Origin: Peltaster fructicola
Lineage: Eukaryota > Ascomycota > Dothideomycetes
NCBI GenBank assembly: GCA_001592805.2
Contig: CP051142.1
Coordinates: 3,038,001-3,102,000, forward strand
DNA: 64,000 nt
Reading direction: 5' to 3'
This document shows, in pieces, positions 43,845 through 54,655 of the stretch. Each line of letters starts with the position of its first letter. Position 1 is the first letter of the stretch. Position numbers and translations under genes: made by a program. The notes beneath the pieces are model-generated. The model was not told the DNA's origin, searched no databases, and saw nothing but the letters and a program-made list of their open reading frames with translations.

Positions 43845-44251
43845 TGCAGCAAAGGCACATGGAGCGCATGCTATGCGAGATCAGCATTGCTTACCCCGGT
43901 TGTTGTAAGACCGACATACATGTTGTGGACATGGTCGAAGATGCGCGGTGATGTGTCACGCAACGCGAGCAGTGAGATGATCTGAGAATTGGACTGTCAG
44001 CTGCTCGTGCGCATAGCTTGTTGTGTTGAGCCTATCTGTAGTGCTCAGGGGACGCGGAGCCTTTGATTGTGGTGTAACGCATCTCGGGCTTCTCGGACCA
44101 GGCTGAGAAACAGCTCAAGGACAACGCAGCGAGAGTAAAGAGTGGCCACTAACTCGGAGCCTAACTTGACCAGTGCATCTTGATTGATGCACCATCACAA
44201 GCCTGCTGCAGGTGTTGCCAGAGGCAATACGGACCACGCAGTCTGTATCTG
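43845..44251. other. Region upstream of the membrane protein gene
   Basis: 407 bp likely to include the missing 5' exon and promoter of the membrane protein gene. A coding-like minus-strand segment ('IISLLALRDTSPRIFDHVH') lies near 43900-43980 and ends in a GGTAAGC donor-like site at 43895-43901. I could not connect it to an ATG. Confidence 0.35.
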
Positions 44252-44962
44252 CTACTTCTGGTTGGCACCGATCATACGTTTGACCTTCTCAAGCAGAACA
44301 TTGCTTTCTCTGCCCAGCTTACGCTGACCATCAGCAGTGCGTGCTTTCGCCATAGCTTTGCGGAAACGCTCTCGCTCGGCGATCTTCTCCTCGCGCTGAC
44401 GATTGGCCTCCTCTCGGGCTGCTCGACGAGCTTCTGCTTCTGCTTTTCGTCTTTCTGCTTCCTGCGTCTCACGAGCGAAGGCATTCGGTCGTGGCTTGCG
44501 TTGTCTACGGTGAGCACTCGATCTTAATGCATCTTGTGCCTTATCTTTGATGTCAGTCGCCGCTGGAGTGCTCATGAGATTCACTCGATCGGGATGAGGT
44601 GCTGTCGAGGCAGAATCTCGATTCTTTGTGGCCTCAACATCATCGTCTTCGGCAGTATCAGTGTTTGCAGAAGCCGTTGATTGATACTGTCGACGCTTCT
44701 CATCTTCTTGTGCATCAAACTGTCGCTTGACCTTCGCATACTGCTTCTTGATCTGAGCTCGTTCGATCAGGCCTTTCTTAATCTTATCGTCTACACAGGA
44801 ACGTCAGCAGATGGTCATGGCCGTAATGAGAACAGTCAACCTACTGTGTCTCTTGTAGGTACTATCGGGGAGATTTGCGGGACCAACACGAAACCCATGC
44901 TTGGCCTTCTTGTGAGGCTGACCAGCTGGCTGGGTTTCCTGTCTCTTGCGCTTCTCCGACAT
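44252..44962 (-). CDS. FYV7: rRNA-processing protein FYV7
   Basis: Two exons, 44962-44845 and 44790-44252, with a 54-nt intron (GTAGGT donor, TGTAG acceptor, CTGAC branch site). The product is 218 residues. The N-terminus 'MSEKRKRQETQPAGQPHKK' leads into the family hallmark 'GFRVGPANLPDSTYKRH', then 'KIKKGLIERAQIKKQYAKVK' across the intron, and a long basic/acidic helix rich in Glu, Arg and Ala ('ERRKAEAEARRAAREEA'), ending 'LLEKVKRMIGANQK'. In yeast, Fyv7 is a nucleolar factor needed for 35S pre-rRNA processing to 18S rRNA. Confidence 0.9.
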
Positions 44963-45169
44963 GGTTGACAGGCAGCGTGCTTGTAGTCTGGTGAGAGGGT
45001 GCTGCTCCGTGAATATGTGCTGATATCGTGGCGAGTGGTGGAGAACAGAAAGTGATGGCACAGACTGCAAATTTGTGCATCAACTTTTGCGACCGTCTTC
45101 ACAACATCAACAACAATCCTGCTGCACAATCTATATTGTCAAATAGGATCATTACTCCTGAGGTCATCC

Positions 45170-46507
45170 CTAATGCTGCGCAACGCTGTCGAGCTCATCC
45201 ATCATGACCCGCCACGATGCACCGATCTCGTCTTCTTGCGACGTCAGACCACTTTGCTCCAGCCACAGGCGAATTGCTTTGTAGTCGCGTCTAACGCGCC
45301 CATGGGACCACCACAAGTTATCACAATGCAGCATCAGCGCGTACCAGTATCCCAATAGCCACAATGCTTGCCCATCGCGAGCAAGAAGCAGCGAGCGCAG
45401 GTCAGTATTCACCTTCAAGAAGAACGGGAAGAAGTGATACACCCTTCCTTGTGTGATCGGCCGTTTCGTCTTCAACAACACGTTGATTGCAGGACGAAAG
45501 ATGCTGGCTCGCGAGAGACCCGTATGGCATCCTGACAACGTCGCAAGTTCCGGGTTATCTAGGTCAAAGAACGTACGCCAATGCTCTGGGACTTCCGCAA
45601 AGTCTCCTGCAACCCAGACCCTTGGCACTTCCTTCTGCCCAAGACAGAGCCGTACCATGAACTTCATCATGGTGGGAAGATGCAAGCCAGCAGCCATGAA
45701 GAGGTGTCGAAGGCCCTCTAGCAAAGTAAGCCAGCCTAGTCTGTCTTCGTCGGTACTGAACACCCACGTCTTGCTCAGATCAGTCTCCTTCTCTTCGTCC
45801 TCTGGCAGCGCAAATGCAATCATGTTCAGCAGCAGGGCACTAAGACCGAGCACTTCGAGGTCTGCTTGGTCTAGATTGTGTAGAAACACACATATCTGCT
45901 GCTGACATTCGTGCAGTGCTGAGCTTTGGTAGTAGTGCTCTGCAATTCTATGTTGTGTGGAAGGCGATACACGACGGAGATGACAGGCGCTCATGGCTAG
46001 GAGTGTCTTGTACAGCACAGGATGCTGTTCAGACATTGCGAGGACCTCGTCCTTCGCTGCAATGTCGAAGATACTGTCCCATTGGGCTCTGCAATGCTGC
46101 ATGAGGACGCTGGTTGGCACACCAGTCTCGCAAGGAGTGTCCTCATGCACTATCCCTGCGATCACCTTGATGTCGTGCGAACGATCTCGGCACAGTTCCG
46201 TGGGGATAGCGCTCTCGTATACACAAGCTCTGTCGTTTCGAACGCACCTCGTGCATATCGGCTTGTTTTCATCGCACTAACTCTGGTCAGCACATGGGCA
46301 ATAGCGCGAGTATGACAAGGACACCACGTCTGAGTCTGCGGACAGCTTCTGTAACCATGATCCTCATGTCATGCTTACCTTGACTCTCTTGCTTCTGCAT
46401 GCTGCACAACCTGTGTGCGTCTTACTATGCAGACGGCGCTTTCGATACTCCCGGACATTGTACTCATCGTGAATTGAGAAGACTTGGAAATTGGCATCGC
46501 TCGCCAT
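45170..46507 (-). CDS. Zn2Cys6 (C6 zinc cluster) transcription factor
   Basis: Two exons, 46507-46379 and 46276-45170, joined by a 102-nt phase-0 intron (GTAAGC donor, branch GCTGAC, TTAG acceptor). The product is 411 residues from ATG 46507 ('MASDANFQVFSIHDEYNV'). The intron splits the binuclear cluster: exon 1 gives 'THTGCAACRSKRVK', exon 2 gives 'CDENKPICTRCVRNDRAC', making the full C-x2-C-x6-C-x6-C-x2-C-x6-C pattern. The rest is a fungal-specific regulatory domain of the type seen in many sterol or secondary-metabolite regulators ('HPVLYKTLLAMSACHLRRV'). Exon 2 alone lacks an ATG, so the first exon is required. It faces a second Zn2Cys6 gene across a 0.7-kb divergent region. Confidence 0.9.
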
Positions 46508-47242
46508 TTAGCTATCGGCTCAGCGCTTGACAAGATGCAAAGAGCAGAAGAGGCAAACGAGTACAATTATACTGTTGACCATCTTACAGCAGCAGAGTAG
46601 CATCATATGTATGCGAGCTGAGCTCGTTTACCACATTCGGCAAGGTGTGAGATGCTTGTTAATCGATCTACACCAGGAACCGGACGTATTTACACCAGCC
46701 TCCTGGTGTGTGTTCGGTTGCAATGTTCCGTTCGTCGTTTCGTCCGTGTTTTGGAAGCGAATCGGTGTTATTTGAGTCAAGGCAAGGAGCTCGTTCACTT
46801 GTCCGTTCGAAGCAGCGTTCCGTTCATCTATAGCGAGTGACGAAGCCATTTGAGTTAAGACTAGGTGGTGATAGCCTTGTAAGGCTGTGATAGCTTCGAA
46901 TAGGCAGAACGGGACGCTGTCCACCGAACGCAGGCCTTCGTTTCGTCTCAACGGCTGTCAAGGCTCTGTTCTGCACCGTTCTACACCGCAACGAATGGAA
47001 CTGCTTCGAACAGTGCCACCTAACGCAGCTCAGTGGAACTTCGCAGCACTACCGAACTGTTAGCGGCTGACACCCATTGGTCTTTGCATAAAAGTCCTAC
47101 ATCAGGTGAGTTGTGAAAGGTGGTGATTCATAAATGCACCTTAGCAATATTTCCTCTCTGCTTGACTTCTCCATATTGGCGTGAATGCGCATCCTGCGTA
47201 GGCTTGTTCTGCGCAGACTATCTAGCGAAGGGATTGACTGAG
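46508..47242. promoter_or_regulatory. Divergent region between two Zn2Cys6 regulator genes, with repeated GTTC/GAAC-type words
   Basis: 735 bp between two start codons pointing apart. It contains a perfect 9-bp inverted repeat (next feature). Many copies of GAACGG or its complement CCGTTC occur, e.g. near 46730, 46800, 46815, 46905 and 46970, along with related GAACG words. A minus-strand ORF (46628-46951) begins 'MRRNEGLRSVDSVPFC' and is coding-like in parts, but no family is recognised. The region may be regulatory, or an eroded repeat. Confidence 0.4.
46670..46709. repeat. Perfect 9-bp inverted repeat ACACCAGGA / TCCTGGTGT with 22-bp spacer
   Basis: Left arm 46670-46678 (ACACCAGGA) and right arm 46701-46709 (TCCTGGTGT) are exact inverted complements; a third partial copy ACACCAG sits at 46692-46698 within the spacer. 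It lies between the starts of two divergent Zn2Cys6 genes. An operator-type dimer site is possible; a small fold-back element is another reading. Zn2Cys6 proteins often bind CGG triplets, which this repeat lacks. Confidence 0.5.
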
Positions 47243-48850
47243 ATGAGCGAGAGGACAGTCAGCTGTATCAGCAGTGGCGAGCGGCGGCGAGCAGCGCATG
47301 ACAAGAGTCGAGCTGGCTGTTCAGAGTGCAAGTAAGTCCATCCTTTACCGCTACCTTTCTCACATGGCTGACCATTTAGACAAGCGCATCTCAAGTGCGA
47401 CCTGACAAGACCTGCGTGTCAACGCTGTCTCAAGAAAGAACTCTCATGCCACTACCGTCCGACTGCCGGAAGGACATGCAGAGGTTTCAAGCTTGTGTCG
47501 TTCGACTCCGCAGCCACGCAGAAGGTATCTTACAGTACAGCGTCGTGCGAGCAAGTACAACAACAAGCCTTCGTGTACTTCAAATCGCATAGCCTGCGCA
47601 TACTTCGTGCTTGTCGACCTTCAGGACTCTGGGATTATCTTCTATCACATGTGCAGCAGTCAGGCTCTAGTTTGAGATGTATTTGCACGGCAATAGGCAA
47701 GCAGCATATGCTGCTCGACTCCCCTCAGCCAGCTTCCAACGAGGCAATCGAAGAAGTCGGTCTGCTTTACAGCGATGCTGTTCGTTCATTGCAGACAGCG
47801 TTGCTGGTGGAGCATGATGGATATACCGCAGTGATCGGCTGCCTGCTCATGTGCGTCCTGGAAACACTGCGAGATCAATCCAAAGCGCTGCTGTCACATG
47901 TTCGATGCGGTGTCAGCATACTACGGGAGTTTACAGATGTCGACAATGAGCCTCTGAGAGAAGCATCGAGACTGTTGCAGTACTACACCGTGGCTGCTAC
48001 CATCTTCGATCCGCTCTCGGCTGACGCTCGCCATATCTTGACGACCTTGGCAACGTTCAGCCACAATAATGCCTTGCTGAGCTTGGACAACGTCAAGTCG
48101 GTTGATCTTACTGACGAGCAGATCAAATTGATCTTAGATATGATGCTTCTCCTGAGGACGAGTATCCCCGATGTTCTGACCCCACAGGACTCGTCTGAAC
48201 CACCATTGGAAGTGTACTCAGCAGTCAAGAGCTTGACAATGCAGCAGATGAGGCTTGATCGACGCCTCGAACGAAAGCTGGCGGGTGTCGTTCGGAAAGG
48301 AGCTACCGCAACAGCGATGCTACAACTCGCCAAGGCTGCTTCACTGACGGTACAACTCTTTCTCATATCTGCCTGGGACGGACTACAGCGAAGTTACGAC
48401 AAGCACTTGGACCAGTGCAAGCAGATTCTCGCATTGGTCAAGCTTGCTCTACGCACACTACAAGCTCTCGGCACACGAGATGACCATCAACAAACGATAC
48501 ATCCACCAGCCTTCTCCATAGGTCCGCCCAGCCAAATCATCTTGATGTTCGTCGCGAACTTGTGTCGCCATAGCGAGAGTCGAGACGAGGCTCTTCGGCT
48601 GCTGGACTTATGCCCACAACGTGAGGGTTTGTGCAACATCGCTTTGGTCAAAGCTATCTGTACGTCTATCAGAGAATTTGAAGAGCAGAGGGCAGGTTTC
48701 CAAGGACTAGACATCCCGGAGAGCTGCCGGGTGCACCATCACCTACTTCTGCCTGCAACTCATCCATCTGATGCAAAAGTCCTGAGGATGTTCTACAAGC
48801 CGGATACTGGCGGTACATGGAGCTATTGTGATCGAACGCTACGGATGTAG
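47243..48850 (+). CDS. Zn2Cys6 (C6 zinc cluster) transcription factor
   Basis: Two exons, 47243-47331 and 47380-48850, with a 48-nt intron (GTAAGT donor, branch CTGAC, TTTAG acceptor); 519 residues. The cluster is split by the intron within its second Cys spacing: exon 1 ends 'SRAGCSECK' and exon 2 opens 'QAHLKCDLTRPACQRC' then 'LKKELSCHY', completing the C-x2-C-x6-C-x6-C-x2-C-x6-C pattern. The remainder is a helical fungal regulatory region ('TALLVEHDGYTAVIGCLLM', 'QTIHPPAFSIGPPSQII'). The start at 47243 gives 'MSERTVSCISSGERRRAA'. The last 20 residues are basic. The target genes are unknown; the neighbouring regulator and beta-glucosidase are candidates by position only. Confidence 0.9.
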
Positions 48851-48913
48851 CCACTGCTATATCGAGGAACGGGAAGCTTACACATGAAGTTCTCGAGAGT
48901 CACCTCAGACTTC

Positions 48914-51367
48914 TCAAGCATGCTCAATATGGAGTACGCCCGTCAGCTGCACATCCTCAACGCTCTTCCCAACCATGATGTCGAAATCACCTTCAGGCAG
49001 AATCCAGGTCTGCCTGACTACATTCCAAATGCTTAAATCTCTTCTCCTGAGCGAGAATGAGAAGACAGCATCCTGCCCGGGCTGCAGGAGCTTCTTATCG
49101 AAGCCTCTCAGCACCATCTTCTGTCCACTGCCGGGGATACTAAGGTATAGCTGAGCGACCTCCGCCGCAGCAACCTTGCCCGTGTTTTGCACTGTTACTT
49201 CCACGTTGGCTAGGACATCGTACAGAGATTCCCAACTACCTTCAGGGGCTTGGTCTCCAACGACCCCGGCATCAGGTGCCCACTCGTACGCGCATGAGCA
49301 CTGATCGATGTCAAGGCTCGAGTATTCGAAGGTCGAGTAGGTCAAACCGAAGCCGAAGGCGAAGCGCGGCTCGATGGCGTTAGCAATGAAGTGCTTATAG
49401 TCGATATTGAGACCTTCTGTGAAGTTAGATTGTGAGTTGTATGGGTTTGAGGCTTCCGGTAGGGTTGGGTATAGCAACGAGCCATAGTCGCTCTCGTTCT
49501 TGGTTACTGTGTATGGTAGGCGTCCTGAAGGTGACTGCCTACCATATATCAGCTCTACTAGTGCAGAGCCGCTGTACTGCCCAGGTGTGTGGGCGTACAG
49601 CACAGCTTTAATGTTAGGATTCTCGATCCATGCATCGACAACACGTACTCCAGCATTGTGAATCACAACGAGAGTGTTGGCACACTGCTCCGCAACAGAC
49701 TGTATTAGGTCGTCAGAGTACTCGTCGTACAGACCACTTCTGTCCCATGTCTCGCTAGCAAAGGCATTGATGAAGACAATGCAGGGTGCTTCTGGGCTCA
49801 ACACCTTAGGTGACGTAGCGTTGAAGTCGTAATGTAGAGTCGTGCCGTCGATAGCAGCCTGCTTAACAAAGCTATCGAATGGAGAGATGCTTGATGTAGG
49901 ATCTGTGAAGCCAGAGCCGCCGCCCATAAGCAGTGTGCCATTAAGAGCGACCTCAGGTCCTGCATGCTTTGAGGCATCGGTGGAGTATAAGAATGAGTTG
50001 GCAATCGCCGATGTGAACTCGAGACCATTGGTGTACTTCTGAGCCACTGTGGCCAGGAAGGACGGATCTCCTGCGCCTGATGAGTTCAGGCCACCCACTG
50101 CATCATAGCCAAAGAGGTTGATAACTGCAGGCTTGGATAGCGGCAGGAAACTCTCGGTATTCTTGACCAGCACATGACCTTCAATGGCACCTTGAAGTAG
50201 GTTTGACTCTGCTGCAGACTCCCGAGCATCGATGTTAGCAGTGCCGTTGACACCACCCTTGTAGAAGTCTGCAAACTTGTAGTATGCGGCCAAGATGCGA
50301 GTGACTTGATCGTCTAGTCGTGCTTGTTCGAAAGTGCCGTTGACAATGGCAGCATTGATCGAGTCTGGAGTCTCGTAGATAGATACAGGCATCACCATGT
50401 CCGTACCACCCTTGTTCGATGGGAGGCCGGCCTGATCACCAGTCCAATCTGTGACTACCAACCCTCTAAATCCCAGCTCCTTCTTCAGCAAGCCGTTGAG
50501 AGATGCATCGTCCTGACATGCGTAGGTGTTGTTGATCTTGTTGTATGAGCACATGACTGCACCGACCTGGGCTCTGACGGCATCATAGAATGGCCAGAGA
50601 TATAGCTCGTGCATTGTGCGATCATCAATGTTGGATGAAACTGATTGGTTGAGATTGGCTTTTGTGAGGCCAAGATAGTATGGGTTTCTGTTCGTCTCCT
50701 GCTCGTTACCAATGTAATGTTTCACACATGCCACAACAGACTCTTGTATGCCATCGATCGTGGGCCCGACAAGTGCTCCGGCAAGGTAAGGATCATTTGA
50801 GAATCCTTCCCAGTTGCGGCCACCAGTCGCAACACGACCAAGAGGACCGACGACTGGACCGAGAGCGATATTGACGCCTTTGGCCTTGAAGCCTCTACCC
50901 ATATAGCGGCCACGTTCACCAGCTAGCGTGCGATTCCACGATGCACCAATGCTGAGCTGTGCTGGGAAGGCGTTCAGGAAGGTTTTGCCTTTGACGCCAG
51001 CTGGACCATCGTTCAGGCATATGCCTGAGAAATTGAGGCGAGAAAGGGGACCGACGAAGCCTGAGCAGCCTTCAGTGTTACCGGAGCCCAGGGTAAGTAG
51101 GGCCTTCTCTGTGTTGTTCATCTGATCGACTAATGCACCAGCTCGAGAGAGTGCTTCATCCCATGATGTAAGCCTCTCGTCTTTGGAGTCTGTCCATGTC
51201 AGTTCTATGGGCGATCCGAACCAAGACTACGTACCATCGGACCAGTCTGAGCACGAGCCGGTGAACGAGACGGGCCATTGTGTGACAGCTGGGGTATCGG
51301 CCGTTTCTGCTAAGATAGGGCGTGTCAGTAGAGCTGGCAGCAGGATGCTGCTGAGTATGTTAAGCAT
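48914..51367 (-). CDS. Secreted beta-glucosidase, glycoside hydrolase family 3
   Basis: Two exons, 51367-51235 and 51189-48914, joined by a 45-nt intron (GTACGT donor, branch CTGAC), giving 802 residues. Exon 1 encodes a signal peptide (MLNILSSILLPALLTRPILA). The GH3 barrel is marked by 'NDGPAGVKG', 'GRNWEGFSNDPYLAGALVG', 'ACVKHYIGNEQETNRN' and 'GFRGLVVTDWTGDQAG', where Asp of VTDW is the expected nucleophile. The second alpha-beta sandwich domain and a C-terminal fibronectin-III-like domain ('SGRLPYTVTKNESDYGSLLY', 'RFAFGFGLTYSTFEYSSL') follow. It should hydrolyse terminal beta-glucosyl residues of cello-oligosaccharides or glucosides outside the cell. Several N-glycosylation sequons are present. 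Confidence 0.95.
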
Positions 51368-51950
51368 TGTGTTCTCGAGACAGCCAACAACATGTGTGTC
51401 GTGTCACGAATAGCCTCGCAATACCGGTATACGGACTTCAGGAATTCATGAGATTGTCCAAGTACGAGATGAGAGACTTTCGTATACTTATAGGTGCTAT
51501 GCTCCTTGGTAGCCATTACGAAATATCGTTCTGGTTGGAGTACCGTGGTCTTGCTACTACCAGGGAGCCCGAGGTAGAGCCAAAGATGGAGATTAGAGAG
51601 AATATCATGCATGACAAGTAGCTGCGACTGAATTAGGAAAGTCAATACGGTGTCCTTGATCGTGTGTCTTGACCGAAGTTCCGCCGAGAAGTCTCGCGGT
51701 GATACGGTAGATCAGCCTGGCTCAGCTTAACGACGCTACCTGCTCATCCGCCATACTGACCGGCACGCACTTACTTCGTGTGAATTCGGAACTGAAGACC
51801 ACGGTAGAAAGTTCCCAGACATCATCTATATGAGGTCGTCTCGAAGCTGTATGAGTCTTAACAACTTCAGCATGGCATCGGATCAATGGCTTCACATGGA
51901 CAGTTGGACTTGTCTGATAGCCTTCTTGACGCATTACATATCATGACCGA
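51368..51950. other. Intergenic, nothing recognised
   Basis: 583 bp between the beta-glucosidase start and the LEU1 3' end, both minus-strand genes. It should hold the beta-glucosidase promoter. No ORF or RNA gene recognised. Confidence 0.5.
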
Positions 51951-54353
51951 TCACCACTCGAGAGGCTCTTTCTTCTCCTCTCCCCGGTTAGTGGTAGGCA
52001 CAGGCACAGCTTCGATCTTCACTGCGCCGGTCCTGCGGCGGCTCAAATACCCACTGCCATCGATCCATGGGGTTTCCTGTGAACGACGCTGCTCGAAACG
52101 TGTGATGATGTCGTCCTTCTGCAGAGTAAGTCCGATCTCGTCCAAGCCTTCGATCAGACACTTCCTCCTGAACTCATCTACCTCGAATGGCGCAAGAACT
52201 TTGCCCGATGCATCCTTGATGCTACGATCGACCAGGTCGACTTCAATCTCGCGACCAGCACGAGCCTCGGCGGCAATGGCGTCCAATGCAGGTTTATCCG
52301 TTATCCTGATCGGTAGCATACCGTTCTTGAGTGTGTTGTTGAAGAAGATGTCGCCGAACGAGGGGGCAATGATGGACTTGATACCAAAGTCTAACAATGC
52401 CCATGGTGCGTGCTCACGACTGCTACCACAGCCGAAGTTGGGTCCTGTGCATACCAAGATCTTTGATTTGGTGTATGGCTCCTTGTTGAGGACAAAGTCT
52501 GTGTTGACTGAGCCGTCCTTGTTGTGTCTCGACTCGTAGAACAATCCGTTCGAAAGGCCAGATCGCTTAATGGTTTTCAAGAACTGCTTAGGTATGATGG
52601 CATCTGTGTCGACGTTTGCACGGTCCAAGGGCGCTGCAATACCCTTGAGCTGTGTGAACTTAGGCAGGCCTGAACCAGAGCTACTTGGTGCACCAGTCTT
52701 GACCACGTTGCCTTGTGACTCCTCGTCCAAGTCAAGGATGTTGTCGAGGTCGGCATCTGATTCTGGGTCGTTTGACTCGACACTTGCTGGGGCGTTCTTC
52801 GCATTAGGTAGAGCCTTCTCGTAACCTGAGAGATGTCGTACGTCTGCCAGCTTGCCGACTATAGCGGCGGCGGCAGCCATGGCGGGTGACATCAAATGTG
52901 TTCGACCTCCAGGACCCTGTCGTCCCTCGAAGTTTCTGTTCGATGTCGAGGCACATCTCTCGCCTGGCGACAGAATATCTGGGTTCATTCCCAAGCACTG
53001 CAAACTATTAGCATATTGTTGGTCGAACTGGGCAAGACATACCATTGAGCAACCAGCTTCTCTCCACTCGAAGCCAGCGTCCAGGAAGATCTTGTCCAGA
53101 CCCTCAGCTTGAGCCTGGTTCCTCACAAGTCCAGAACCGGGCACAATCATGGCGCGCTTGATATTCGGTGCAACCTTCTGACCCTTGACGATGTGCGCAG
53201 CGACTCGAAGATCTTCGATACGAGCGTTCGTGCAGCTGCCAATGAAGATCTTGTCGAGAGGAATATCGGTCATTTTTGTGCCTGCTTTGAGGTCCATGTA
53301 CTGCAGGGCTCGCTTGCAAGCCTCCTTCTTGTCCGAGTTCTCAAAATCTTCAGGCCCAGGTACAACGCCTGTGATTGGGACGACGTCCTCAGGAGATGTG
53401 CCCCATGACACTGTAGGCTCAATATCCTTAGCGTCAATGTACACCTCAGTGTCGAACTTGGCATCAGGATCTGTGCACAGGTTGTCCCAGTATTTGACGG
53501 CCTTGTTCCAGTTCTCTTCCGTAGGAGCCAATGGTCTGCCCTTCAAGTAGTCGTAGGTGGTCTGATCGGGAGCCACCATACCTGCTCTTGCGCCACCCTC
53601 GATACTCATGTTGCAGAGACTCAGACGTGCCTCCATGCTCAAGCTTCTGATAGCACTTCCGCAGAACTCGATCACATGTCCCGTGCCACCAGCAGTGCCT
53701 ATTTGTCCTATTATGTGCAGCACAACGTCCTTGCTGCTGACTCCTGGTGCTAGAACTCCATCGACCTGCACCTTCATGTCCTTGCTGCGTCGTGTGAGGA
53801 GGGTCTGGGTGGCTAGGACGTGTTCGACTTCGCTAGTACCGATGCCGAATGCTGTATACGGTCAGATGGGTCTTCCGTAGACTACTTACGACTCACCTAG
53901 AGCGCCGAAGGCTCCGTGGGTACTCGTGTGTGAGTCTCCACAGACAACAGTTGTACCAGGCAATGTGAAACCCTGCTCTGGTCCAATGACGTGAACAATA
54001 CCTTGCCTACTGTCACCCAATCCGAAGTATGTGAGCTTGAAAGCCTTCACATTCTCTTCGAGAGTTTCACACTGCAACCTCGAGTCGTCCTCTTCGACGA
54101 ATTGACTGATTGTCTTGAATGTTTTTCGTGATGTGGTTGGTGTGTTATGGTCCATGGTAGCCAGGGTCAAGTCCGGCCTTCGTACTTTTCGACCTGCATT
54201 TCGAAGTCCTTCGAATGCTTGTGGTGATGTGACCTCGTGCACCAAGTGGCGCGAGATTGCAAGAATGCAGCTGCCATCTGATTGCTCTTCGATCAGATTG
54301 GCGTCGAAGACCTTTTGGTAGAGTGTTCGGGGTTTCACGAGTGCTCCTGGCAT
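51951..54353 (-). CDS. LEU1: 3-isopropylmalate dehydratase (large and small subunits fused)
   Basis: Three exons, 54353-53897, 53851-53043 and 52997-51951, with two 45-nt introns, give 770 residues. The enzyme isomerises 2- to 3-isopropylmalate in leucine synthesis. The aconitase-type large domain shows '[17 protein letters not shown]', '[15 protein letters not shown]', '[17 protein letters not shown]' and the Fe-S CxxC in 'GCSMCLGMNPD'; the small domain shows '[15 protein letters not shown]' and '[17 protein letters not shown]'. A linker rich in Asp/Ser ('[18 protein letters not shown]') joins them. Fungal Leu1 is the fused form and works in the cytosol. The second intron lies exactly between Met and the second Cys of CxxC, with no stop inside it. 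A Leu3-type CCG-N4-CGG site lies 118 bp upstream of the ATG. Confidence 0.96.
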
Positions 54354-54655
54354 ATTGGGCAGCGAGTAGCGGATTGAATGACAAAAGAAAGGATCCTGTT
54401 CGGACTGAGGGCAAGCTCTATGTATTTGTTAGCAGTGGTTGTGGCATCATGCAGAATGCCACCATCTCGACCGATACCGGCAGTAATCACTGATCGATTG
54501 GCTGACAGCGATGCGGAGCACAAAAGACCCTGACAAAGCATCGGAGGCTCTGCGCCGATGTCTCTCCATGAGGATATTGCTGGGCAGTGCAAGCAGGCTT
54601 ATTGCGGTGTCATTCTACAGTTATGTACTCCTATGTGTCCAAATGTACTGGACTC
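54354..54655. promoter_or_regulatory. LEU1 upstream region
   Basis: 302 bp between the aminopeptidase 3' end and the LEU1 start. It holds the LEU1 promoter, including the CCG-N4-CGG element listed next. Confidence 0.5.
54471..54480. promoter_or_regulatory. Putative Leu3-type binding site CCGATACCGG
   Basis: The sequence CCG-ATAC-CGG matches the CCG-N4-CGG consensus bound by Leu3 of yeast and its fungal relatives, which activate leucine biosynthesis genes in response to alpha-isopropylmalate. It lies about 118 bp upstream of the LEU1 ATG, a usual distance. Supported by position and consensus only. Confidence 0.55.
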
